A stretch of DNA of 64,000 nucleotides from contig JAKURD010000003.1 in assembly GCA_022450045.1 (NCBI GenBank), forward strand, positions 1-64,000, written 5' to 3'. The notes beneath the pieces are model-generated. The model saw nothing but the letters and a program-made list of their open reading frames with translations. It had not been told where the DNA came from and ran no database searches. Shown here piece after piece: positions 15,965-23,200 of this stretch. The stretch is from Gracilimonas sp. (lineage in GTDB: Bacteria; Bacteroidota; Rhodothermia; Balneolales; Balneolaceae). The translations under genes and the position numbers were made by a program. Every line of letters starts with the position of its first letter. The stretch's first letter is position 1.

Positions 15965-16707
15965 AAATCAACAAACTGATAAAACGTTATGAAGGAGAGC
16001 CGGTCTTGAAAGGCCTGGATCTTGACATTCCCAAAGGCACTATTTTTGGACTGATAGGCCCCAATGGAGCGGGCAAGAGTACGCTTATTGGAGTATTAAC
16101 CGGTTTATTAAGTTTTGAGGAGGGTGATATAAAAATCCATGGAATGGAACTTAATACCAAGAATGAGCTCAAGATCAAACGGTTGACAGCTTCTGTGCTG
16201 CAGCCTCCCCTTTTGTTTGAGCAATTCAGCAGCCTGGAGTTCATAGAATATATCTGCGAGATCTATGAAGTTGAAAAAGAGGGACTTATCGAAAAGGCCT
16301 ATTCCCTCATGGATTATTTTGATATCAAGGATTTTGCCAAAATAAAAGTGAATAAACTTTCCTCAGGCAGCCGCAAAAAATTAGCTTTTGTAACAGCTGT
16401 CTTACTTGAACCGAAGCTCCTTTTATTGGATGAGCCTTTTGAGTCGGTGGATGTAATTTCCATCGAACGCATGAAAAATGTGATCCGCCGCCTTAAAAAC
16501 AAGGGAGTTACCATCATTGTAACCAGTCATATTCTGGAAGTAGTTGAGAACCTTTGTGATGACATTGCCATTCTGCATAACGGGAAGATCAAAGCTTACC
16601 TCGATTCCATCAGCCGAAAGGAGCTTCAAAAAGATTCCAGCCTGCACGAGATCTTTGAAAAGTTTGTGGAAGTAGAGAAAAAAGACCAGATCGTGGAGTG
16701 GCTTTAA
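15949..16707 (+). CDS. ABC transporter ATP-binding protein
   Basis: A 252-residue ATPase subunit. Walker A GPNGAGKSTLIGVLTGLL, Q-loop TASVLQPPLLFE, signature KLSSGSRKKLAFV (a variant of LSGGQ), Walker B LLLLDEPFESVD and the switch His in IIVTSHILE are all present. The architecture matches ABC-2/CcmA-type exporters. It overlaps the 3' end of the DUF5687 permease gene, which it must energise. No substrate-binding protein is present, as expected for an exporter. Confidence 0.92.
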   Translation: MERAVEINKLIKRYEGEPVLKGLDLDIPKGTIFGLIGPNGAGKSTLIGVLTGLLSFEEGDIKIHGMELNTKNELKIKRLTASVLQPPLLFEQFSSLEFIEYICEIYEVEKEGLIEKAYSLMDYFDIKDFAKIKVNKLSSGSRKKLAFVTAVLLEPKLLLLDEPFESVDVISIERMKNVIRRLKNKGVTIIVTSHILEVVENLCDDIAILHNGKIKAYLDSISRKELQKDSSLHEIFEKFVEVEKKDQIVEWL

Positions 16708-16803
16708 ATTAAAAATTGCTCTGATCATTTCACCAATTCCGTCAAATATCGTATAATCCATGAGGATAGTAGGTTAGTCAACAAAAATAGATGGGTGTAT
16801 TAT

Positions 16804-17490
16804 ATGAAAACTGCGATCAGTTTTGTTGTTTGGGTATTATTTTGTTCTACGATGGTAATGGCACAGGATCGTCCCGATCCGAATAAGCCTCAGGGCACTA
16901 ATCTTGAAGTACCTGAAGGCTGGGAGGTTCGATTAGACCATGAAATGGAAGGTGTGGCCATAAGCTCAAAGCCGGCTTCCGCTGATATTTATTTTGTCAA
17001 TATGACTCCCGGGTGGCACATTACAACGGGGCCCGCCGGTATATTCTATCATCCCGAAAACACAGCTTCCGGAGATTTTATCGTTAAGTCTGAGTTACAC
17101 TTTTTTGATCCCGGCGACCGAAATCGAGAGGGATACGGCTTTTTTCTGGGGGGCTCTGATCTTAAGGGTGAGAATCAATCCTACATTTATTTCTTGCTTC
17201 GAAATACCGCCGAATTTTTAGTGAAACAGCGAACAGGTGAAGAAACCGAAGTACTGCAAAACTGGACTCCAAGCAGTGCCATCGTCAAATATGAAAGTGG
17301 AGTTACGGAAAACTCTTCGGTTATGAATACCTTAGAGGTAGCAGTTTTCGGTAATATTATTTCCTTCTCTATAAATGGTGAAGAAGTCGCCTCTATGAAT
17401 TCATCAAAACTAACAACAGATGGCATTTTTGGCTTGAGGGTTAATCACAGTGTCAACCTGCATATCTCAGATCTGGGAATGGAGCAATAA
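16804..17490 (+). CDS. secreted protein with lectin-like (DUF1080-type) fold, unknown function
   Basis: About 228 residues from the ATG at 16804 (an ATG at 16795 adds three residues). A clear signal peptide, MKTAISFVVWVLFCSTMVMA, is followed by AQDRPDPNK, so the protein is exported. The mature part is predicted to be beta-rich. Segments such as MTPGWHITTGPAGIFYHPEN and GYGFFLGGSDLKGENQSYIYFLL resemble concanavalin-like or DUF1080 sugar-binding folds. No catalytic residues can be assigned. It stands alone after the exporter operon. Confidence 0.65.
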   Translation: MKTAISFVVWVLFCSTMVMAQDRPDPNKPQGTNLEVPEGWEVRLDHEMEGVAISSKPASADIYFVNMTPGWHITTGPAGIFYHPENTASGDFIVKSELHFFDPGDRNREGYGFFLGGSDLKGENQSYIYFLLRNTAEFLVKQRTGEETEVLQNWTPSSAIVKYESGVTENSSVMNTLEVAVFGNIISFSINGEEVASMNSSKLTTDGIFGLRVNHSVNLHISDLGMEQ

Positions 17491-17547
17491 CTGAGCCTTT
17501 TTTATGATATAGTACGGGGCTGTAGATTTTAACGATTATTGGCAACA

Positions 17548-18021
17548 CTAAAATTCATCAGCAAGCATTTCGCAGATCTCTTCAAGTAGCGCTTCCTGCT
17601 CTTTTGAAATAGAGTTTTTTGTGTTCGAATCGATATCTAACTGTCCTACAAATTCTTCCTCTTTCATAATGGGCACTACAATTTCTGATTTAACATCCAC
17701 ACTGCAAGCCAGGTAGTTATCTTCACTTTCCACATCCTGAGCAACAAAAGTTTCGTGACTCAAAGCAACCTGACCACAAATTCCACTTCCATATGGGATT
17801 CGTTTATGATGTGTGGCAGGCCCCACAAACGGACCAAGCACCAACTCTTCTTTTCCTTCCGGATCAGGCAAATAAAATCCTACCCAGCTAAAAGTCGATA
17901 TTTCGTCTGCAAGTAGTTCACAAATAGCAAACAGCTTTTCATCGCGGGTCACATCCCGATCCAGGATCTCTTCTGCAGCTTCAATTAGTTGATCGTAAGA
18001 GGTAAGTTGGGCGGTATTCAT
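17548..18021 (-). CDS. GAF-domain protein, free methionine-R-sulfoxide reductase-like
   Basis: A 157-residue single GAF domain resembling fRMsr (YebR), which reduces free methionine-R-sulfoxide. The motifs RIPYGSGICGQ and NYLACSVDVKSEIVVPI carry two of the three Cys of the family, including the one in the LAC(S/D) position used as nucleophile. The third, normally in a PVACTRIP-like segment, is replaced here (GPATHHKRIP). Activity may therefore depend on a different resolving residue, or the protein may be a non-enzymatic GAF sensor. Transcribed alone. Confidence 0.8.
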   Translation of the reverse strand: MNTAQLTSYDQLIEAAEEILDRDVTRDEKLFAICELLADEISTFSWVGFYLPDPEGKEELVLGPFVGPATHHKRIPYGSGICGQVALSHETFVAQDVESEDNYLACSVDVKSEIVVPIMKEEEFVGQLDIDSNTKNSISKEQEALLEEICEMLADEF

Positions 18022-18144
18022 ATCAAAATAATTTTAAAATGGAATCAAAAATAAAATAATATCTGTAAACTAAAAGTTAAGCTTTGTTCAGACTAAAAAA
18101 CACTCCTAAAATTTGATCAAAAGGTACGTATCTTATCGGCTGCT

Positions 18145-18819
18145 ATGGAAGAATTCTTTAACGAAATAATACCCTTTTCTACCGTCTTTATGAGTGCCCT
18201 TGCTTTATTTGCTGCCAGCTTTTCGTCGTTATTCTCAGTGGTAAATCCTTTTGCGGCCATGCCCGTTTATATTTCACTTATGGAAGGAAATACCGATTCC
18301 GAAAAAACCCGCATTGCCCGAAAGGCAAGTACGTACATGTTCTTTGTACTCATCACCTTTTTACTGATCGGTACTTATATTCTTAGTTTTTTCGGCATCA
18401 GCCTGCCCGGTATTCAAATTGCGGGCGGGCTGGTCATTGTTCGCGCTGGTTTTTCGATGTTGAATCCTCAGGGTGGAGGAAAAAAGCTGACCAAAAAAGA
18501 TCGGGAAGCTGCTATGGAAAAAGAAGATGTGTCATTTAGTCCGCTGGCCATGCCCCTGCTTTCAGGCCCCGGAAGTATTGCCGTAGTAATTGGTTTTGGA
18601 TCTGAAGCGCAGGGAGTTACAGATTACCTTGTAAACGGAATAGCCGTTTTTGCAACTGCGTTACTGGCCTACCTCATTCTAAGAGTGTCTCCTAAATTGG
18701 TAAAATACATTGGGGCTACAGGGATGTCCGTTATCACCCGCATGATGGGATTTATTGTACTGGCAATTGGTGTTCAGTTTATCATTAATGGTATCTCTAA
18801 ATTTTATGGAATCGGGTAA
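18145..18819 (+). CDS. MarC-family integral membrane protein
   Basis: A 224-residue protein with six hydrophobic segments. The first helix region has FSVVNPFAAMPVYISLM, the signature of the MarC/UPF0056 family. Repeated motifs include FGISLPGIQIAGGLVIVRAGFSML and PLAMPLLSGPGSIAVVIGFG, which mark the internal duplication of the family. The transport substrate is unknown; MarC does not confer multiple-antibiotic resistance despite its name. It is a single-gene unit followed by a 550-base gap. Confidence 0.88.
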   Translation: MEEFFNEIIPFSTVFMSALALFAASFSSLFSVVNPFAAMPVYISLMEGNTDSEKTRIARKASTYMFFVLITFLLIGTYILSFFGISLPGIQIAGGLVIVRAGFSMLNPQGGGKKLTKKDREAAMEKEDVSFSPLAMPLLSGPGSIAVVIGFGSEAQGVTDYLVNGIAVFATALLAYLILRVSPKLVKYIGATGMSVITRMMGFIVLAIGVQFIINGISKFYGIG

Positions 18820-18927
18820 ATGGATTTGAATATACTGCTGAATTATGATTCCTGGGCGAATTCCAGAATCTTTAGATCGTTGGGTCAGCTTCCTGAATCA
18901 AAAAAGAATAAGGTGATTCACTATAAC

Positions 18928-19106
18928 CCTGAGCTCGATTATTGATAGCTTGAAAAATGCCTAAAAAGTCATCCCTTCGAAGGCAGGGATCTTATTATTG
19001 GCAGTAATTCAATCATAGATACGTAAGAAACAAGTGGATTTCGGGCATTCGCCGCGAAATGACCAGCTTGCCTATAATAGAACCTACTTTTTTAATCAAA
19101 CTCAGA
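18928..19106 (+). repeat. MITE-like element, 179-bp type, copy A
   Basis: A non-coding 179-bp unit whose reverse complement is nearly identical to 50761-50939. The ends are imperfect terminal inverted repeats: CCTGAGCTCGATTA (18928-18941) and TAATCAAACTCAG (19093-19105). An inner hairpin lies near the left third (GTCATCCC and GGGAT around 18970-18995), and the core GGGCATTCGCCGCGAAATGA is at about 19042-19061. It carries no open frame. It sits in the gap between marC and the alanine symporter. Confidence 0.8.
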
Positions 19107-19329
19107 TTATAAAAACTAAAAAGGCGAAATCTTCACAAACTCTGTGGAGGAGATCCTGGTTCATCTTACCATACACGGGCAACATCACCGGGCTCAAATT
19201 GCCATGCTTTTAAGGCAAGCAGGGCAAACACGCCCGCTACCGATTTCATCTTTTTTATTCGTACGATATAACAATTAAGCTGTCTATTCATTAGTTTCTT
19301 CGCTTAACGATAAATAAACGGATAAGACT
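19107..19329. other. gene-free stretch between repeat copy A and the symporter gene
   Basis: No gene, hairpin terminator or recognisable regulatory element was found in these 223 bases. A word-level match to the 179-bp repeats is absent, so this is not a further copy. Confidence 0.3.
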
Positions 19330-19371
19330 CTGGTACAGATCGAAGAATTTCTTGCGGCATTTTCATCCTTT

Positions 19372-20721
19372 ATGTGGGGATACCCACTCGTCTTTATGCT
19401 TGTTGGCGGAGGGCTCTTTTTCCTGATTTCTTCCGGTTTCACCCCCTTTCGCTTTTTCTTTCATGCAGTAGATCTGGTGCGTGGCAAATATGACAATCCT
19501 GATGATCCAGGTGATATCAACCACTTTGAAGCGCTTTCGACCGCACTGGCTTCTACCGTAGGAATGGGAAATATCAGTGGGGTTGCAGTTGCTATATTCA
19601 TGGGCGGGCCCGGTGCTTTATTTTGGATGTGGATGAGTGCGATCGTTGGAATGGCTACTAAGTTTTTTACCTGTACGCTGTCTATCATGTATCGCGGAAA
19701 AGATACTGAGGGTAAAATTCAGGGCGGGCCAATGTATGTGATCCGTGAGGGCTTGAACAAAAAGTGGATGCCGCTGGCTTATTTATTTGCTTTTGCAGGG
19801 CTCTTTGGGCCCCTGCCAATTTTTCAAACCAATCAACTGGTACAAATTTTAAGGGACCTGATCTATATCCCAAATGGATTAGTGGAAGCTGACAGTGCTT
19901 TCACCGGAAATCTGTTAACCGGTATTGCTTTAGTTGGTTTAGTATCGCTGGTAATATTTGGTGGTATTACCAAAATTGGCAAAGTTGCTTCTAAATTGGT
20001 CCCTTCTATGGTTGTGATCTATGTGGTTTCGGTACTCTTTATCTTAGCCGTTCATATTGGAGACATTCCCTATTATTTAGGATTGATTGTAACTGACGCT
20101 TTTACCGGCAAAGCCGTGATGGGTGGTGCGGTTGGCCAATTAATAATAATAGGAGTTCAAAGAGCTGCATTTTCCAATGAAGCCGGAATTGGAACCGAAT
20201 CGCTGGCTCACGGTGCCTCAAAAACTAAAGAGCCTGTTCGTGAAGGCTTAGTGGCTATGATGGAACCCGCCATCGATACCATCATTGTTTGTACTATGAC
20301 AGCTCTTGCGATCCTTGTAACCGGAGTATGGCAAACAACCGAAGCCAATGGGGTAACGCTTACATTGAATGCCTTTAACGAAGCTCTTCCCGCTTTTGGA
20401 ACCTATTTATTACTGATATCAGTATTTACCTTTAGTGTAAGCTCCATGCTTTCCTATTCTTATTATGGGACCAAATGTCTGGGCTTTATGATAGGTGCTG
20501 AGCGACAGCATTTGTATAATTATTTCTATGTATTTTCAATTATTTTTGGAGCCGTTGCTTCCCTGGATGCCGTAATAAATTTAATTGACGGGATGTTCGC
20601 TTTAATGGCCGTTCCCACAATGACTTCAGCACTCTTGTTATCACCTAAAGTCCGCAAAGCTTCCAAAAGCTATTTCAAAAGGGTTCGAAATGGTGAGTTT
20701 ACGGAGTATCTAAAAAAATAA
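19372..20721 (+). CDS. alanine/glycine:cation symporter (AGCS family)
   Basis: A 449-residue membrane protein with about ten to eleven hydrophobic segments that imports alanine or glycine with Na+ or H+. The family signature STALASTVGMGNISGVAVAI, the GGPGALFWMWMSA block and AAFSNEAGIGTESLAHGA are all present. The ATG at 19372 may not be the true start. The frame is open upstream to a TAA at about 19315, encoding LVQIEEFLAAFSSF before MWGYPLVF, which looks like the normal AGCS N-terminus. A non-ATG start such as CTG at 19330 would then apply. Confidence 0.92.
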   Translation: MWGYPLVFMLVGGGLFFLISSGFTPFRFFFHAVDLVRGKYDNPDDPGDINHFEALSTALASTVGMGNISGVAVAIFMGGPGALFWMWMSAIVGMATKFFTCTLSIMYRGKDTEGKIQGGPMYVIREGLNKKWMPLAYLFAFAGLFGPLPIFQTNQLVQILRDLIYIPNGLVEADSAFTGNLLTGIALVGLVSLVIFGGITKIGKVASKLVPSMVVIYVVSVLFILAVHIGDIPYYLGLIVTDAFTGKAVMGGAVGQLIIIGVQRAAFSNEAGIGTESLAHGASKTKEPVREGLVAMMEPAIDTIIVCTMTALAILVTGVWQTTEANGVTLTLNAFNEALPAFGTYLLLISVFTFSVSSMLSYSYYGTKCLGFMIGAERQHLYNYFYVFSIIFGAVASLDAVINLIDGMFALMAVPTMTSALLLSPKVRKASKSYFKRVRNGEFTEYLKK

Positions 20722-20738
20722 AGTTCATAACTATAGAA

Positions 20739-20797
20739 AAGGTGCGAAGGTAGGCAAGTTCTTAAATCGATCTTGAACCTTCGCACCTTTTTTTGTT
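20739..20797 (+). terminator. strong rho-independent terminator after the symporter gene
   Basis: AAGGTGCGAAGGT (about 20739-20751) pairs with ACCTTCGCACCTT (20777-20789), extended by AAGTTC/GAAC inner pairs and followed by seven T. It ends the plus-strand symporter transcript; the A-run on the left side could also serve the convergent operon. Confidence 0.85.
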
Positions 20798-20841
20798 GAA
20801 TAATTTTGTCCTGTTAGTCAGGAAGCTATTATTCCTGTTTC

Positions 20842-21615
20842 CTAATCCACCCTTCTTGCACGAACTCCGAAATCTACATTATCCTCAATCCACCCAATAA
20901 AGCGATCTTGCTCTTCAAGCGGTTTGTTGGGAATGTAAATTGTAGAATCATTCCACGAGGTCATAACTTCGGCATCCTGAGTCCAAACCTTAACTCTTCG
21001 GCGGGGGACTTCTGTTTGCCAGCTCCTTCCTGTAGAGGCATCCGTATAAAGTAAACGAATGGTAATATTTCGTGAAAGCTTTTCGAGGGGAGAAAAGTCG
21101 AGGCTTCGGAAATCAGTAGCTCCGTCCTTAGTAATATCAGGAACTCCATCACTTAACATAACCACCGAAACCGGCCTTAAGATCAGGTTTTTATTCCTAA
21201 TGGTTAAGGCTATTTGCTCAAAGAAAGCATTAAAATCGGTGAAGCGATTTTGCTGTTCTTTAGGGAATATTTCGTGAAGCTTTTCCTCTATTTCTTCTAC
21301 ACTTCTGTTGTCAAAAGTTTGAATGGGGTAAAAAGTCTTGGGATCATTGTTATCAGATCCACCGATAGAGCTAACAAATAACACATTCGGTTTTTCAAGT
21401 TCACCCACTCCATTCAAATGCGCATATATATATTGAGAAAGGAACTTCAGTGAATTATCAAAATGCCCGCTTTCAACATATGAACCACTTATATCTACCC
21501 CAATAAACAGTGAAAGACGCGGGTTGGGTTCATCAGAAGTTGTGCAGCCTGCAAGTACAAGCGCTCCAAATAACAATAGAAATCGTATTACTTTAATCAT
21601 CATATAGTCTCTCAT
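20842..21615 (-). CDS. VWA-like lipoprotein
   Basis: About 250 residues. The signal (RFLLLFGALVLAGC) ends in a lipobox Cys, so the protein is anchored in the envelope. The mature part begins with an integrin-type metal motif, FIGVDISGSYVESG (DxSxS), and later has SVVMLSDGVPDIT, which are the MIDAS and core strand of a von Willebrand A domain. The start may be at the ATG pair at 21603/21600, since the upstream codons add little. The upstream membrane-protein gene stops only 2 bases before, so the two form an operon. The domain is likely an adhesion or assembly scaffold; function unknown. Confidence 0.75.
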   Translation of the reverse strand: MRDYMMIKVIRFLLLFGALVLAGCTTSDEPNPRLSLFIGVDISGSYVESGHFDNSLKFLSQYIYAHLNGVGELEKPNVLFVSSIGGSDNNDPKTFYPIQTFDNRSVEEIEEKLHEIFPKEQQNRFTDFNAFFEQIALTIRNKNLILRPVSVVMLSDGVPDITKDGATDFRSLDFSPLEKLSRNITIRLLYTDASTGRSWQTEVPRRRVKVWTQDAEVMTSWNDSTIYIPNKPLEEQDRFIGWIEDNVDFGVRARRVD

Positions 21616-21617
21616 TC

Positions 21618-22859
21618 TTAATTTGCGTTTGCTGTTTTGCCGGAAGATAATTCCACTTTTTTCTCTTCACCGGTTTTCACTCCCCCGGTATTCGTAAGAC
21701 TTTCCATATCTGTCAGCGGTAATTCAAACATGTGTTTTCCGGCCACCAAAAGGGTGCAAAAATTTATAGCAGAAGCTACTAATTGTAGTGGAGGCAACAT
21801 AAAAGCTGCTATCAACTCATCTCCCTTTTCCTGTACCCAGTCAATATTTTCTTTGATCCCATTCATATATTCATCGGTATCAAATATTTGCGCCGAAAGC
21901 TTCCTGGAAGCTTTTGACGGTTCTTTACCTTTTTCACTGCTGATACTTTTGCCCTGGATAATGGCCATAATTGTAGGCGTTCCGTACGAGGCAAAGAGAA
22001 ACCATGATAAACTTCGAATTCCAAACCAAACGAAAGTCGAAATGGCAAGAATACCGAATATACCTATCTGGAAATCTTCCGCGTACATTGCAAACCAAGG
22101 AATCAATGCATCCACAAACTCTCTGTATAAGAAGAGTACCTCTACCAATAAAACAATGATTTCAATAGCAGCGATACCGATGATCTGAGATATGTTTTTC
22201 TCCTTTATAGAGTCTATAAATGTCGAAAGCACGGCATAGCTACCCAGGACTATGAAAAAGAGAAAGGTAAATAGTGCTACCCTCATCAACGTAACATCAA
22301 TAGTCTCTCCGGTAATATTTGAAAGCGTATCTAATACAAGAGGTGTAGTTACATAAGTGAATATGGTAGCCTCAATCAACACCCAAAATATGGTTAGAAA
22401 AACGGCGATCAATGGAATTGAAGAACCAGTAACTTTTTTTCCGGCTGTTCCAAGCAGGCGAAATGGCATCAGCAAGATTGTTTGCAATACCGCCATCACC
22501 CCGAGAACTAACATCTTTATCATTCCCAATAAATAGACCACCAGGTAGAAAAAGAAATTGGCCAATCCTGCCCAGAAATAGGCGATAGATTTCCCAAGAT
22601 CCCACCATGTGGCAAATAAAGAGAGGGTATATTCCTTCCGGTTATGCCTGAATATAATGGACAAAACTGTTGGTATAGTAGCCCACGCCCCTAAAATAAA
22701 AGTCAGAACAGGTAATAATAAAAATACCCGTTTTAATGACATAGCCCATATTGGGTCGCTTGCTGCCCATGCAAAAGCCATAAATTCTTCCTGGAAATAG
22801 GTAGGAAAAAGCAGTATTGAAAGAGCAATCTTTGCTATAGTACTTGTATCATTATTCAT
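21618..22859 (-). CDS. polytopic membrane protein of unknown function, partner of the VWA lipoprotein
   Basis: About 413 residues from the ATG at 22859. At least six strongly hydrophobic segments occupy residues 35-290, for example MKRVFLLLPVLTFILGAW and FFFYLVVYLLGMIKMLVLGV. The C-terminal 125 residues are soluble (KEPSKASRKLSAQIFDTD onward) and include an amphipathic stretch. No family is recognised. Two bases separate it from the VWA lipoprotein gene, and the pair is divergent from the large zinc protease gene. Joint action at the envelope is likely, but the substrate is unknown. Confidence 0.6.
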   Translation of the reverse strand: MNNDTSTIAKIALSILLFPTYFQEEFMAFAWAASDPIWAMSLKRVFLLLPVLTFILGAWATIPTVLSIIFRHNRKEYTLSLFATWWDLGKSIAYFWAGLANFFFYLVVYLLGMIKMLVLGVMAVLQTILLMPFRLLGTAGKKVTGSSIPLIAVFLTIFWVLIEATIFTYVTTPLVLDTLSNITGETIDVTLMRVALFTFLFFIVLGSYAVLSTFIDSIKEKNISQIIGIAAIEIIVLLVEVLFLYREFVDALIPWFAMYAEDFQIGIFGILAISTFVWFGIRSLSWFLFASYGTPTIMAIIQGKSISSEKGKEPSKASRKLSAQIFDTDEYMNGIKENIDWVQEKGDELIAAFMLPPLQLVASAINFCTLLVAGKHMFELPLTDMESLTNTGGVKTGEEKKVELSSGKTANAN

Positions 22860-22868
22860 ATTGGTCAA

Positions 22869-23200
22869 TTTTAGTTACAAATAAATCAGGTATAACTTAG
22901 TTTTCCCGAAATTGTTCGTCAGCTTTTAGTTCGTTGCTATAGAGTAAAAGCATTTTCAAGAGCTTTTGTTACATTTTCTAATCTTTGTAAAAATTATATG
23001 TCTCTAACATTTTGTAGCTAAATGACTTATAAGAATGGGAATTTTCGCTCTTTTAAACTCTTTCCTGATTTACTTCTTTAGATCTGCCGCCGTAAACCCT
23101 GATAAACTTTAACATTTTTCTTATCGCTTCATCTTTCGGATATTCTCTTTGTTACTTATATAATGATTCAACATTTATAACCCTCAAATTTATACCCAAC
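22869..23200. other. divergent promoter region
   Basis: This 332-base gap separates the minus-strand operon at 20842-22868 from the plus-strand zinc protease. It must hold promoters for both. Candidate AT-rich -7 boxes occur (for example around 22980 and 23148) but none is a perfect TAnnTTTG match with a good -33 element. No gene or strong hairpin is seen. Confidence 0.3.
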
